Of a DNA stretch of 64,000 nt, positions 9,159-17,977 are shown piece after piece (position 1 is the stretch's first letter; each line of letters starts with the position of its first letter). The DNA lies in assembly GCA_964494505.1 (NCBI GenBank), contig CAZBRO010000026.1, forward strand, positions 1 through 64,000, given 5' to 3'. This DNA comes from CAIYRG01 sp964494505. GTDB taxonomy: Bacteria; Pseudomonadota; Alphaproteobacteria; Micropepsales; Micropepsaceae. The position numbers were made by a program, and so were the translations under genes. Below the pieces are notes generated by a model. It saw nothing but the letters and a program-made list of their open reading frames with translations. It had not been told where the DNA came from and made no database searches.

Positions 9159-9368
9159 TTACCGGTTGGGACGTTTAACACGGCAAATGATGGTTGCTAT
9201 GCCCACCGCGACGAGGCTTACCATTGGCAACAATTCGCCCACTAGCTTCACTGTGACGGGGTGGTGCTCTGCAACGAGAAGCACCTGAGGCAAGTAAGCA
9301 ACGAGGAGGAAAGTAGCTCCCACGATCACTGCAAGTAGGATGGCTGCGGCAATCTCAGTGCGTGTCAT
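9159..9368 (-). CDS. Small two-helix membrane protein, unknown function
   Basis: A 69-residue protein with two hydrophobic segments (IAAAILLAVIVGATFLLVAY and LLPMVSLVAVGIATIICRV) and a basic C-terminus (RVKRPNR), predicted as an inner-membrane hairpin. The start ATG at 9368 has AGGT close upstream, a modest ribosome site. It lies alone between a terminator and the endostatin-like gene. I recognise no family. Sense-strand hydrophobicity and a clean start support it, but a chance open frame is possible. Confidence 0.5.
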   Translation of the reverse strand: MTRTEIAAAILLAVIVGATFLLVAYLPQVLLVAEHHPVTVKLVGELLPMVSLVAVGIATIICRVKRPNR

Positions 9369-9463
9369 TTTACCTGCCTATTTCTTTCCCATCGGTTCCG
9401 GCGGATGCTTCGCGATCTCCGGTTACGCCGCTCCCTCAAGGGGAGAGTGCGTTTGTCAGCGCG

Positions 9464-10234
9464 TCAGTTTCCGTTGATCGCGAAGCAGTAGAACAGCCCC
9501 GCACCATGGCTGCGGGCGAGCGCCTCGTGCGAACAGCCGCCGCTGATGCCGTGCGAATTCCACACGCTTCCCGCCTCGGGCTGGCCGATCTCGGCACCGG
9601 GTCCCGTGTTGGTGCGGGCGCGCAAGGGCGAGTTGCCTTCGTCTTCGCTCGTCCAGTTGTTGCAGGTGTGATCGTGTTCGGGCGGAAACGCGCGGCCGTC
9701 GGGCTGCGATCCCGTCAGGATCTCGTGCCGGACGGAATAGGGATGCGTCTCCATATAGGACCATGACTGGTCGCGCGGATCGGGCGGGGCGCCGGAACCC
9801 GTGCCCTGTTGCCCCAGTTCGTTGAGAACCATTTGGGGTTTCAGCCTGTCCGGGCTGCTGTGAAGGTCCTCGACATCCTTGGCGATCATCACGCCCTGGG
9901 CGTTGTACCAGGGCCCCTTGCCGATGCGGTCGCGCGCGTTGACTGCAGGCTGGCCCGGACGCTCCTGCGTGCTGAGATAGGCATGCCAGGTCAGGGTGCC
10001 CTTGTCGCCGGTCGCGTTGCGGGCAAGGTCCGTACAATGAGCATCGGCTCCCGCAATCCCGTGCAGATTGGCGCCGCCCGCCAAGCCGACGCTGGTGATG
10101 AAGAACGTCATCGGGTGGCGCGGCGGACGCGGTCCTCCCGGCGGAGGGGCCGCGGGGGCCTGTGCAAAAGCGATATAGGAGCCCGCCATCAGACACAGCG
10201 CGGCTCCGGCAAGGCTCGGTGCCAGTTTCTTCAT
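9464..10234 (-). CDS. Secreted protein with endostatin/collagen-NC10-like domain
   Basis: A 256-residue exported protein. The signal peptide ends AFAQA, then a Pro-rich linker (PAAPPPGGPRPPRHP). The rest follows the pattern of the endostatin fold: HGIAGADAHCTDLAR, LTWHAYLSTQ, then PDGRAFPPEHDHTCNNWTS and a final GGCSHEALARSHGAGLFYC, giving four spaced cysteines (C...C...C...C) that would form the two disulfides of that C-type-lectin-like fold. GAGGGGGGA precedes the ATG at 10234. It follows the family X gene 10258-11028 by 23 nt and is presumably co-transcribed. Function is unknown; bacterial members may bind glycans or proteins at the surface (inference). Confidence 0.6.
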   Translation of the reverse strand: MKKLAPSLAGAALCLMAGSYIAFAQAPAAPPPGGPRPPRHPMTFFITSVGLAGGANLHGIAGADAHCTDLARNATGDKGTLTWHAYLSTQERPGQPAVNARDRIGKGPWYNAQGVMIAKDVEDLHSSPDRLKPQMVLNELGQQGTGSGAPPDPRDQSWSYMETHPYSVRHEILTGSQPDGRAFPPEHDHTCNNWTSEDEGNSPLRARTNTGPGAEIGQPEAGSVWNSHGISGGCSHEALARSHGAGLFYCFAINGN

Positions 10235-10257
10235 CGAACGGTCCCCCCTCGGTCGTC

Positions 10258-11028
10258 CTACTGGTAAAGCTTTCCTTGCGCCCGGAGCGCACGCGCTTCG
10301 GCCACGCCCTTGACCGAAGAAAGATCGCGGTGCGCCGCGTCGTTGCAGGAATAATCTTCCATGCGGATATCGTTGCGCTGGTTGTAGACAAACCGCGCCT
10401 GCCAATCGCGTGTGTACATCTTGGGATCGTGGATGGTGACCACGTCTTCGAGCTGATTGGCGCCGACCTTGCGGACGCGCTCGGTGGTGACCATTTCGTC
10501 GCTGTGGGGCAGGCCCGTCGAGTCGAGGAACGTCTCTTCGTTGAAGCCGTTGCTCTCGATGACCAGCGTGTCGCCTTCGTAATGGCCGGACGAATAGCCG
10601 TTGTAATTTTCGAACGCGACCAGGTCTTCGTATTTTTTCATCGGCTTGTTCAGCGCGATCACGCGGAGCTGGTGATTGAGCTCGTGGATCATGGTGATCT
10701 GGCCGGCCGGCACCTGGAACAGCTCGAACGGGTAGGGGGTTTCCAGCAGCCGCGGCACGCCGTCCGGAATGCAAACCTTGCGCGCCTTGTCGACCAGCGA
10801 GCCGTCCTTCAACGCGGCCTTGTTCATCGCGTATTGGGCCTTGCCGGCCGCGTTCAACGGCGGATCGCCGCCGCCGACCGGGACGATCTTCGGGCTATAG
10901 GTCGTTGCCCACCAGATGCCCGAGAGATTGGGCTCCGCACCGGCCGCGACGGCAGCCGAGGCGACCAGCACAGATGCAACGGCTGCTATGGCTGCGCCTG
11001 CCAGCGCAGACCCACGAAAAGTTTTCAT
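10258..11028 (-). CDS. Family X secreted protein, short form (paralog 1)
   Basis: A 256-residue exported protein of unknown function. Signal peptide ends VAAGA; the mature start PNLSGIWWATTYSP gives way to GGGDPPLNAAGKAQY. The family core SGHYEGDTLVIESNGF and the LPHSDEMVTTERVRK block lie at residues ~147-187. Cysteines occur in VCIPDGVPR and DYSCNDAAHRD. It lacks the D-F tail of the longer paralogs and is most like paralog 7 (26016-26780), which shares the DPPLNAAGK and FELFQ segments. I chose the ATG at 11028 because GGGGAGGAG lies just upstream. Likely transcribed with paralog 2 (138 nt upstream) and the endostatin-like gene. Confidence 0.75.
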   Translation of the reverse strand: MKTFRGSALAGAAIAAVASVLVASAAVAAGAEPNLSGIWWATTYSPKIVPVGGGDPPLNAAGKAQYAMNKAALKDGSLVDKARKVCIPDGVPRLLETPYPFELFQVPAGQITMIHELNHQLRVIALNKPMKKYEDLVAFENYNGYSSGHYEGDTLVIESNGFNEETFLDSTGLPHSDEMVTTERVRKVGANQLEDVVTIHDPKMYTRDWQARFVYNQRNDIRMEDYSCNDAAHRDLSSVKGVAEARALRAQGKLYQ

Positions 11029-11166
11029 CGAACTCCTCCCCACTCGTTTAGGACATCAATTCTATTCTGTGATTGTCCCGGTTGAATACCAATCCAAGGC
11101 ACGGGTCTTCGACTCTTCCCTGCGCCGGCCTGGACGCGGAAAAGGGCATCGTGCCGGTCCATGACG

Positions 11167-12033
11167 TTAAAAGTCGGGCTTGGCCGCGATCGGGATCGGA
11201 TAAAGCTTTCCGGTCGTGACATCGAGATTGTTTTCGGCGCAGACGATCTCTTCGATGCTGCCGCGCCCCTTGCGGTAATGCACGCTCGCCGACCAGGGCA
11301 TGGTGAAAGCCTTCGGATCGTCGACCGTGAAATCCACCTGCAGCGTCTTGCCGCCGTCCACGGCGTGGTAGCGCTCCACCACATGGATCGCATCGCTGTG
11401 GGGTGTGCTGTAGAGGTCGATCACCGTCTTGTCGTTCAGCCCGATCGTATCGACGACCAGCGTGTCGCCTTCCCAGTGCCCGACCGATTCGCCGTAATAG
11501 GACGGAGCTGGATTTTTCGAATGCGGCACGTTCAGGAAGATATGGCGCAACTGATGATCGCGTTGATACATCAGCGTCACCTCGGTCGGCGTCTTCAAGA
11601 GCTGCATGTTTTCGAGCAGCACCAGAGAGCCCGGAACGCCCATCGGCCGGCAGGAGACGAACGGAGGATTTACAGTATCGCCCGAAAGCCCGCGCTCGGC
11701 GTTCTTCTTGAGCGCGGCTGCGACCCAGGGCTGGAGGACCGGGTTGGTCAGATCCGCGACCCATGGCGTGGCTTCCTGGTCGGGCTGGCCGTTCACGCCC
11801 TCGCGGTGGCCGTGATGAGGATGAGCCGGATCGTCCCGCATCGGCCCCGCGCCCGACGCCGGCGCCTGGAAGCGGGCTTCCTGATCGGAGCGCACCCAGG
11901 TCCCCATGATGTCGGTGGCGGCGGTCTCGTCATTGGCGTCATTCTGTTTGGCGGTCTGCGCCGGCGCCTGAAACGCGAGCGCGAGAGCGCATGCGAGAAC
12001 GGTGCTCCCACCCATCCATGCCGATTTCAACAT
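11167..12033 (-). CDS. Family X secreted protein (paralog 2)
   Basis: A 288-residue exported protein, function unknown. Signal peptide ends QAPAQ. It has TDIMGTWVRSDQEARF near the N-terminus, NPVLQPWVAAALKKN, CRPMGVPGSLVLL, then the core VGHWEGDTLVVDTIGLNDKT, the block TPHSDAIHVVERYHAV, DFTVDDPKAFTMPW, a late cysteine in EIVCAENN, and a terminal KPDF. A Gly-His-rich patch (DDPAHPHHGHREG) could bind metal. GGAGGAA precedes the ATG at 12033. Closest in layout to paralog 9. It is divergent from paralog 3 across 143 bases. Confidence 0.75.
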   Translation of the reverse strand: MLKSAWMGGSTVLACALALAFQAPAQTAKQNDANDETAATDIMGTWVRSDQEARFQAPASGAGPMRDDPAHPHHGHREGVNGQPDQEATPWVADLTNPVLQPWVAAALKKNAERGLSGDTVNPPFVSCRPMGVPGSLVLLENMQLLKTPTEVTLMYQRDHQLRHIFLNVPHSKNPAPSYYGESVGHWEGDTLVVDTIGLNDKTVIDLYSTPHSDAIHVVERYHAVDGGKTLQVDFTVDDPKAFTMPWSASVHYRKGRGSIEEIVCAENNLDVTTGKLYPIPIAAKPDF

Positions 12034-12176
12034 CTATTCCTCCGTAGAACTCGGCTGTTTGCCTGTTTGAAGTTAAGCTAGCCCATAGGACCGCGTGCGG
12101 CAATTGCCCGGGGAACCGCCCTTCGCTAGTGTCTGCCGCGAAATTCGCAATTTCCAAATATTCCACGGAGGCCTCG

Positions 12177-13118
12177 ATGCCGTTCGCTTTCGGCAAGAAA
12201 CAATCTGGAACAAGCGTCAAACAGGTCCTCGCGGGCGCAGGTCTGACCGGGCTCCTCTGCGTGAGCGCGGCGATTGCGGCCGATTCGGGAAAATCCGAAC
12301 AGCCGATCCCGAACCTGATGCAGGAGCCGGGCGTGGGCTGGAGAGGCTTCGTCCCTCACGAGGGCAAGCCCGACCCGAACGATTACGCCCATGCCAGGAC
12401 CTTCAACGAATGGTCCGCGCCGGTGAGCGGCATCGGACCGGTCAAGGACGGTCCGGATCATCCCTTCAACAACAACGAAGTAATGCGCCAGACGGGGCGG
12501 CCGTCCACCTATCGCATCGCGGACCTCACCAACGAAGCGGGAAAGAACCTCATGCCTTGGGTGCAGGAAGCGCTCAAGAAACAGAACGCGCTCGTGCTTA
12601 CGAACAAGAACGGCGAGACGCGCCAGGCGCGCTGCTGGGAGCAGGGCGTTCCCGACATCCATGAGGCGCCGTTCAACCTCTATTTCATCCAACTGCCCAC
12701 CGAAGTGGTGATGGTGCAGGGCGGCAAGGTGCGGCGGGTTTATTTGAACATCCCGCATTCCAAGAATCCGAAACCGTCCTGGTTCGGCGAATCGGTCGGC
12801 CATTATGAGGGCGGCGACACGCTGGTCGTGGATACGATCGGCCTTTCCGACCGTACCTTCGTGGACGGTTATCGCACGCCGCACACGACGCAGGAGCACG
12901 TCGTCGAGCGGTTCAAGATCACCGACGGCGGCAAGAAACTGGACGTTTCCTTCACGGTCGACGACCCCGGCGCGTTCTACAAGCCGTGGGGCGCCACCCG
13001 CCCGCGCTTTCTGGCCAAGGGGCAGCCGCTGACGGAAGACGCCTGCGCCAACAACAACGACGACAAATTCAATCAGGGTTTCGAGGACGTTCCGACCGCC
13101 GACAAGCCGGACTTCTGA
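12177..13118 (+). CDS. Family X secreted protein, long form (paralog 3)
   Basis: A 313-residue exported protein, function unknown. Signal peptide ends AAIAA. Long-form features: GVGWRGFVPHEGKPDPNDYA, FNEWSAPVSGIGPV, YRIADLTNEAGKNLMPWV, NGETRQARCWEQGVPDIHEA, then at residues ~207-246 the core VGHYEGGDTLVVDTIG and TPHTTQEHVVERF. The core has one extra Gly, as in paralog 4. It ends DKPDF after CANNNDDKFNQGFE. GGAGG precedes the ATG at 12177. Paralogs 4 and 6 share every block listed, so these three are recent relatives. Confidence 0.77.
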   Translation: MPFAFGKKQSGTSVKQVLAGAGLTGLLCVSAAIAADSGKSEQPIPNLMQEPGVGWRGFVPHEGKPDPNDYAHARTFNEWSAPVSGIGPVKDGPDHPFNNNEVMRQTGRPSTYRIADLTNEAGKNLMPWVQEALKKQNALVLTNKNGETRQARCWEQGVPDIHEAPFNLYFIQLPTEVVMVQGGKVRRVYLNIPHSKNPKPSWFGESVGHYEGGDTLVVDTIGLSDRTFVDGYRTPHTTQEHVVERFKITDGGKKLDVSFTVDDPGAFYKPWGATRPRFLAKGQPLTEDACANNNDDKFNQGFEDVPTADKPDF

Positions 13119-13137
13119 TTCATCAAGCAGAAATGGT

Positions 13138-13176
13138 CATCCCGGAGGCCGCGTCAGCGGCTATCCGGGACCCACG
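13138..13176. repeat. Extragenic palindrome, type A copy 1
   Basis: Imperfect palindrome TCCCGGAGGCCGC-gtca-GCGGCTATCCGGGA followed by CCCACGG, between two convergent genes. A close copy in the opposite orientation is at 58712-58753. Such ATCCCGGA...TCCGGGA elements are common between genes in Alphaproteobacteria. Confidence 0.75.
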
Positions 13177-13192
13177 GTGAATGCGCGCCGCT

Positions 13193-14065
13193 TTACCCGG
13201 CGGGCTTCAGCGACAGATAGACGGCGCGGACGAAATTGTCGGTCCGCATGTCGTCGCCGCCCCTTTTGGCGTACCAGTCGGCCATCGGCTTTGCCTGCAC
13301 CACCTGATCGGCGGTCTTGCCTTCGGCGATCAGCTTCGCGACGCGGTCATGAGCGTCCTGCAGCATGTCGCGATAGGAGACCAGGTCGGTCTTCTTCGCG
13401 AGCGGCCCGTGGCCGGGAACGATCAGCGTGTTGTCGTTGACCAGGGCCAGCAACGTGTTGGCGGACGCGAGCACGCCATTGATGCCGCCGCCGGTGCGCG
13501 CATCCATGTTGGGGAAGCGGAACGAGCCGAAAATGTCGCCGGTAGCAAGCACGTTTTCGCTGCGGAAATACACATAGGCGTCGCCGTCGGTGTGGGCAGG
13601 GGCCATGTGCTTCAGTTCGGCGGTCTTGTCGCCCAGATGCACGTCCATCGTCTCGCCAAAGGTGATGATGGGTAGCGCGGCCGCGGGCTGTTTCCCCGTT
13701 TCCAGGCGTTTGCGTTCGTTTTCCTGGCCTATGATGGTCGCGCCGTCCTTGGCGAAGTTCTCGTTCCCCCCGGTGTGATCGGGATGGTAATGTGTGTTGA
13801 TAAGGTAACGGACCGGCTTGGGACTTAATTTCGCGATCGCGGCCTTGATCTTGGCGGACAGGGGCGCGAACTGATCGTCCACCATGATGACGCCATCGGC
13901 GGTGACTGCGACGGTGATGTTTCCGCCATTGCCTTCAAGCATATAAAGCCCGTGTCCGAGATCGGTCGTCTTGATCTCGACCTTCGACATGTCCTCCTGC
14001 TGCGCGCTCGCTCCCGCGCCGATACATGCAAGCGCCGCAACCGCAGCAAAAACGATCCGTTTCAT
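13193..14065 (-). CDS. Exported metallo-beta-lactamase-fold hydrolase
   Basis: A 290-residue periplasmic hydrolase of the metallo-beta-lactamase superfamily. Signal peptide ends AGASA. The zinc motif H92-Y-H-P-D-H97 lies in INTHYHPDHTGGNENFAKDG; further ligands are expected in MAPAHTDGDAYVYF (His) and IVPGHGPLAKKTDL (His). This pattern is common to lactonase/cyclase-type and quinoprotein-associated hydrolases, so lactamase activity should not be assumed. GGGGGAAA precedes the ATG at 14065; a longer frame starting further upstream lacks a signal peptide at its N-terminus. Divergent from the Kelch gene (94 bases between). Confidence 0.82.
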   Translation of the reverse strand: MKRIVFAAVAALACIGAGASAQQEDMSKVEIKTTDLGHGLYMLEGNGGNITVAVTADGVIMVDDQFAPLSAKIKAAIAKLSPKPVRYLINTHYHPDHTGGNENFAKDGATIIGQENERKRLETGKQPAAALPIITFGETMDVHLGDKTAELKHMAPAHTDGDAYVYFRSENVLATGDIFGSFRFPNMDARTGGGINGVLASANTLLALVNDNTLIVPGHGPLAKKTDLVSYRDMLQDAHDRVAKLIAEGKTADQVVQAKPMADWYAKRGGDDMRTDNFVRAVYLSLKPAG

Positions 14066-14159
14066 TGACGGTTTCCCCCGCTTTTCGGCTCGCATGATAG
14101 GCCCTTGGTCTCGCTCGCGGCAAACTGTTAGTTTCTCCGCGCGTCTCGGGAGGAACGTC

Positions 14160-15143
14160 ATGAATCGCTTCAAGCTTGCGCTTTTGTCCGCGCTCGTGCT
14201 GTTCGCGAGCGAGCCCCTATCGGCCCAGCAGACGGAAGGCACCTGGTCCAAGGCCGCGCCGATGAAGGCCCCGCGCAGCGAGCTGCAGGCGATCACGGTC
14301 GGCGGCAAGATTTACGTCATCGGCGGCAATGTCCGCATGATGAAGGACGGCGAGATGGCGACGCTGCCGACCACCGGGCTCGGCCAGGTTTACGACCCGG
14401 CCTCCGATTCGTGGCACGACATCGCGCCCATGCCGAAGGGCTCCACCCATAACGGCATCGCGGCAATCGACGGCACGATCTACATCGGGGGCGGCTTTGC
14501 GGCGCGCGGGCACGCGGAAGCGACCGACCGCTTCTATGCCTATGACACCGCGACGGATCGCTGGCGCGAATTGGCTCCGCTGTCGTCGCCCCGAGGCGCG
14601 CCGGCGCTGATCGGATTGAACGGGAAAATCCACATCGTCGGCGGACGCGATAAGCCCGCGGCGATTGCGACGCACGAGGTTTACGATCCCGCGACCAACA
14701 CATGGACCGTCGCAGCCCCCCTTCCGGTCGCCCGCGATCATGTCGGCATCGCGGTGGTGGACGGCAAGATTCACGTCTATGGCGGACGCACCACGGGCGA
14801 TACCAGCAATGTCGGACTGCACGATGTCTACGATCCGGCTACGGACAAATGGACGCCGGCCGCGCCCATGCCGGTGCCGGTCAGCAGTGGCACATTCGCG
14901 CAATATCGCGGGCTGCTCATTTATCTTGGCGGCGAGTGCAAGCCCGACACGGTGCACACCTTTGCCGAGGTGCAGGCCTACGATCCCAAAACCGACCGCT
15001 GGCGGTTGCTCGCGCCCTATCCGGTGGAGCGGCACGCACAGGCGGCAGCCGTGGCCGGCGGCAAGCTTTACTCATTCGGTGGCGCGGTCGGCTGCGGCGC
15101 CAACAATCTGGCCGCCGACAATCTGACGTTTCAGCTACCTTAA
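14160..15143 (+). CDS. Exported Kelch-repeat beta-propeller protein
   Basis: A 327-residue periplasmic propeller. Signal peptide ends PLSAQ. Six Kelch-type blades are visible, each with a Gly-Gly pair and a Y-D-P-A-T-x-x-W signature: KIYVIGGNVRM, TIYIGGGFAARGH, KIHIVGGRDKPA, KIHVYGGRTTGD, LLIYLGGECKPD and KLYSFGGAVGCGA. GGGAGGAA precedes the ATG at 14160. The ModA-like binding protein starts 20 nt downstream, so the two are probably one operon. Kelch propellers bind partners or, as in sialate mutarotases, sugars; no specific role can be assigned. Confidence 0.8.
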   Translation: MNRFKLALLSALVLFASEPLSAQQTEGTWSKAAPMKAPRSELQAITVGGKIYVIGGNVRMMKDGEMATLPTTGLGQVYDPASDSWHDIAPMPKGSTHNGIAAIDGTIYIGGGFAARGHAEATDRFYAYDTATDRWRELAPLSSPRGAPALIGLNGKIHIVGGRDKPAAIATHEVYDPATNTWTVAAPLPVARDHVGIAVVDGKIHVYGGRTTGDTSNVGLHDVYDPATDKWTPAAPMPVPVSSGTFAQYRGLLIYLGGECKPDTVHTFAEVQAYDPKTDRWRLLAPYPVERHAQAAAVAGGKLYSFGGAVGCGANNLAADNLTFQLP

Positions 15144-15163
15144 ATTTCCGCAAGGAGGCCGTT

Positions 15164-15940
15164 TTGGCGCTCGCCCATCCGAAGAATGCGCTCCTGCGAT
15201 GGTTTGCCGCGGGCGCGCTCCTGATCGCGGCCGGCACGCCGGTCTCCGCGGCCGAAGTCAAAGTCATCACCTCGAACGCGCTTCGGGCGGCCTATCTCGA
15301 ACTGGTGCCGCAATATGAGAAGGCGAGCGGAAATACCGTAAACCTCATCTGGAGCCCCGCCGTCGATATCCCCAAGCGGGTCGAAGCGGGCGAGCGGGCG
15401 GATCTGGTGATTCTTCCGGCCGCGGGAGTCGACGAACTGATCAAGAAAGGAATCCTGGTTCCGGGAAGCCGCGCCGATCTCGTCAAATCGCTGATCGGCG
15501 TCGCGGTACGTGCCGGCACGCCGCGGCCGGATCTGTCTTCGGGCGAAGGGGTGAAGCGCGCGTTGCTGGCCTCGAAATCCATCGTGCTGTCCGGCGGTAC
15601 GAGCAGCTTCTATCTCCTGGACCTGTTCCAGAAGATGGGCGTCGCGGACGCGATAAAGCCCCGGATGAGACAATATGGCCCAGGCTCGGGTCTTGGCGTC
15701 GGCCAGGTGCTGGCTCGCGGGGAAGGCGATCTCGGCTTTACCCAGGTCAGCGAATTCGTCGAGGTGAAGGGGATCGATTATGTCGGGCCGCTGCCGCCGG
15801 ACATCCAGCAGGTGACGATGTTCTCGGCGGGGCTTTTCAAGGGCGCTCCGTCTGCTGAAGTGGCCCATGATCTGGTGAAATTCCTCACCGCGCCGCAAGC
15901 TGGACCCGTCCTCTACAGGCACGGGCTCGAACCCGTTTGA
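15164..15940 (+). CDS. ModA-like periplasmic substrate-binding protein (orphan)
   Basis: A 258-residue type-2 periplasmic binding protein. Signal peptide ends VSAAE, then VKVITSNALRAAYLELVPQY, ADLVILPAAGVDELIKKG and SGGTSSFYLLDLFQ, as in molybdate-type and related orphan binding proteins. I place the start at the TTG at 15164, because AAGGAGG lies 5 nt upstream and no ATG or GTG fits as well. No permease or ATPase gene is adjacent, so the ligand and function are open. It follows the Kelch gene by 20 nt. Confidence 0.72.
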   Translation: MALAHPKNALLRWFAAGALLIAAGTPVSAAEVKVITSNALRAAYLELVPQYEKASGNTVNLIWSPAVDIPKRVEAGERADLVILPAAGVDELIKKGILVPGSRADLVKSLIGVAVRAGTPRPDLSSGEGVKRALLASKSIVLSGGTSSFYLLDLFQKMGVADAIKPRMRQYGPGSGLGVGQVLARGEGDLGFTQVSEFVEVKGIDYVGPLPPDIQQVTMFSAGLFKGAPSAEVAHDLVKFLTAPQAGPVLYRHGLEPV

Positions 15941-16090
15941 CGGCCTTTCGGGAACCGTGTCAGGCCCGACACAGGTTTTTTGTTCCCCGTCCAGGCGAAA
16001 GTGTTATGTTCTCCGCGATTTAACATCAGCTGCGGAATGAAACGTTCGTTCAGGAGCGAACCGCGGCGAAAAATTGGGGGAGAGGTCGGA

Positions 16091-17068
16091 ATGCTCAAGT
16101 CTCCGGTATCGCGCGAACCGACGGGCAGGGTGGCGCGGTGGGCCCTTTCCGGCGGTGCCTTGGCCGCTGTTCTCTCTGTATCCGTTGTATCCGTTGCCTT
16201 TTTGCCTGCGCGCGCGGCCGAAACCCCGACCACCATCAACGGCATTCCGGCTCTCATGCAGGGGCAGGGCGTGGGCTGGAGAGCCTACCAATTCGGCGGG
16301 CGCACCCATCCGCCGAGCCGCGACGATGTTCCCTACGACAAGACGGCCAATGAGTGGCAGGCGCCGGAGAGCGGAGTGGGGCCCATCACGGCCGATCCGG
16401 CCCACCCCTTCTACAACAATGCGGTCGCCGCTGATCTCGGCGTGTCGTCCACCTACCGCGTCGCGGACCTCAACAACGAAGCGGCCAAGAATCTGATGCC
16501 CTGGGCGGTCGATGCGCTCAAGAAGCAAAACGCGCTGACGCTCAACAACAAAAACGGCGAGACACGGCAGGCAAGGTGCTGGGAAGTCGGCGTCCCCGAC
16601 ATCCATGAGGCGCCTTTCGAATGGTATTTCATCCAGACGCCGAAGGAAGTCGTGATCATCCAGGGCGGCGCGAACCCGACCGTTCGCCGGGTCTATCTGA
16701 ATGTGCCCCACTCCAAGAACGTAAAGCCGTCCTGGTACGGCGAATCGGTAGGCCATTACGAAGGCGGCGATACCCTCGTCATCGACACCATCGGCCTCTC
16801 CGACAAGACCTTCGTGGATGGCTACCGCACGCCGCACACGACCCAGCTTCATGTGGTGGAGCGTTTGAAGATCGCCAATGGCGGCAAGACGCTCGATGCC
16901 TCCTTTACGGTCGACGACCCGGGCACGTTTTACAAGCCATGGGGCGCGAAGCGGCCACGCGACCGCGTGGTCTCTGCCTATGAGGAAACCGTGTGCCAGC
17001 TGAATAACGACGATCGGTTCAATCAGGGCTTCGATCCGATACCGACCGCCGATCACATCGACTTCTAG
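16091..17068 (+). CDS. Family X secreted protein, long form (paralog 4)
   Basis: A 325-residue exported protein, function unknown. A long basic N-terminus (MLKSPVSREPTGRVARW) precedes a hydrophobic segment ending LPARA. It carries GVGWRAYQFGGRTHPPSRDD, NEWQAPESGVGPI, YRVADLNNEAAKNLMPW, NGETRQARCWEVGVPDIHEA and the core VGHYEGGDTLVIDTIG with TPHTTQLHVVERL. The tail ends DHIDF rather than KPDF. The start at 16091 is chosen for GGGGGAGAGG upstream. GlcG/HbpS-like gene 17104 follows after 35 bases and probably shares its transcript. Confidence 0.77.
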   Translation: MLKSPVSREPTGRVARWALSGGALAAVLSVSVVSVAFLPARAAETPTTINGIPALMQGQGVGWRAYQFGGRTHPPSRDDVPYDKTANEWQAPESGVGPITADPAHPFYNNAVAADLGVSSTYRVADLNNEAAKNLMPWAVDALKKQNALTLNNKNGETRQARCWEVGVPDIHEAPFEWYFIQTPKEVVIIQGGANPTVRRVYLNVPHSKNVKPSWYGESVGHYEGGDTLVIDTIGLSDKTFVDGYRTPHTTQLHVVERLKIANGGKTLDASFTVDDPGTFYKPWGAKRPRDRVVSAYEETVCQLNNDDRFNQGFDPIPTADHIDF

Positions 17069-17103
17069 AGACGTTCACGTCGATCCATGCAGGGAGGATA
17101 ATC

Positions 17104-17775
17104 ATGGGTTTGCGCAATCGTACTTCAATCTGGTTCGTGGCTGGCGCAGGCATTGCGCTCTTGGGCGCGGGCGCTTATGCGGCCCAGAACAACGCTCCGA
17201 AACCAGCGGCTTTGACCTTTTCCGGGCCGGTGCCGTCGAAATTCCTGATCAGCCCGCAAATGGGTTCGAGATTCGGCGTCCACGACCACATGACGGTTTC
17301 GGCCGAAATCGCCGAACAGCTCTCGCACACCTGCGAGGAATTCGCCAAAGCCCACAATGCGACCGCGACCGTGGTGGTTCTGGATACGACCGGCCAGATC
17401 ATCCATGAACATCGCATGGACGGCCAAAGCTATCTGAACCAGAAGGCCGCCGAGCAGAAGGCCCGCACCGCGCTTCTGACGCGCGAGCCCTCCCACGTGA
17501 TCACCAATCGCGTCTACAAGGACGACGGCACGCTGATCCGCATGCAGCAATTCGGGCTTGGGCCTCAGCAGGGCGGTCTGCCGATCATCGTTAACGACCA
17601 GATCATCGGGGCCATCGGAGTCGGCGGCGGCGCGGGTGGTGAAGAACTCTGCGCCCATGATGCGCTCGAAAAAGTGTTCGGTCCCCAGCCGGCAATCCTG
17701 GCCGCGCCCAAGGGCGCAGCACCCACCGCAAACGCCGTCTTTGCGCCGGCCGACGGTTCGGATGCGGGCGGTTAG
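17104..17775 (+). CDS. Exported GlcG/HbpS-family (DUF336) protein
   Basis: A 223-residue exported protein of the GlcG/HbpS family, whose members bind haem or act beside oxidoreductases. The signal peptide ends GAYAA. The conserved fold appears in MTVSAEIAEQLSHTCEEFAK, TVVVLDTTGQIIHEHRMDG, QKAAEQKARTALLTREPS and GGLPIIVNDQIIGAIGVGGG. CAGGGAGGATAATC precedes the ATG. A low-complexity Ala/Gly tail follows residue ~200. It lies directly after a family X gene, adding a possible haem link to this cluster (inference). Confidence 0.8.
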   Translation: MGLRNRTSIWFVAGAGIALLGAGAYAAQNNAPKPAALTFSGPVPSKFLISPQMGSRFGVHDHMTVSAEIAEQLSHTCEEFAKAHNATATVVVLDTTGQIIHEHRMDGQSYLNQKAAEQKARTALLTREPSHVITNRVYKDDGTLIRMQQFGLGPQQGGLPIIVNDQIIGAIGVGGGAGGEELCAHDALEKVFGPQPAILAAPKGAAPTANAVFAPADGSDAGG

Positions 17776-17977
17776 GGAAACGTCAACGGCACGCCCCTCT
17801 CATCGCCCGCTTTTGGCGGCCGAAGTCAGGTGCCTCAGGGCGGCGGAAGTGCGCATGCCCGGGAGTTGGAAAAAGACGCAAACGGTTCTAAGTTCCAAAT
17901 AGCTTGCTCGCCGCCAGGTGTAGGAAATCGGTCCAAGGCCGCAGACAAGGTTGAGGGACCATATGAGGAGAACATCT

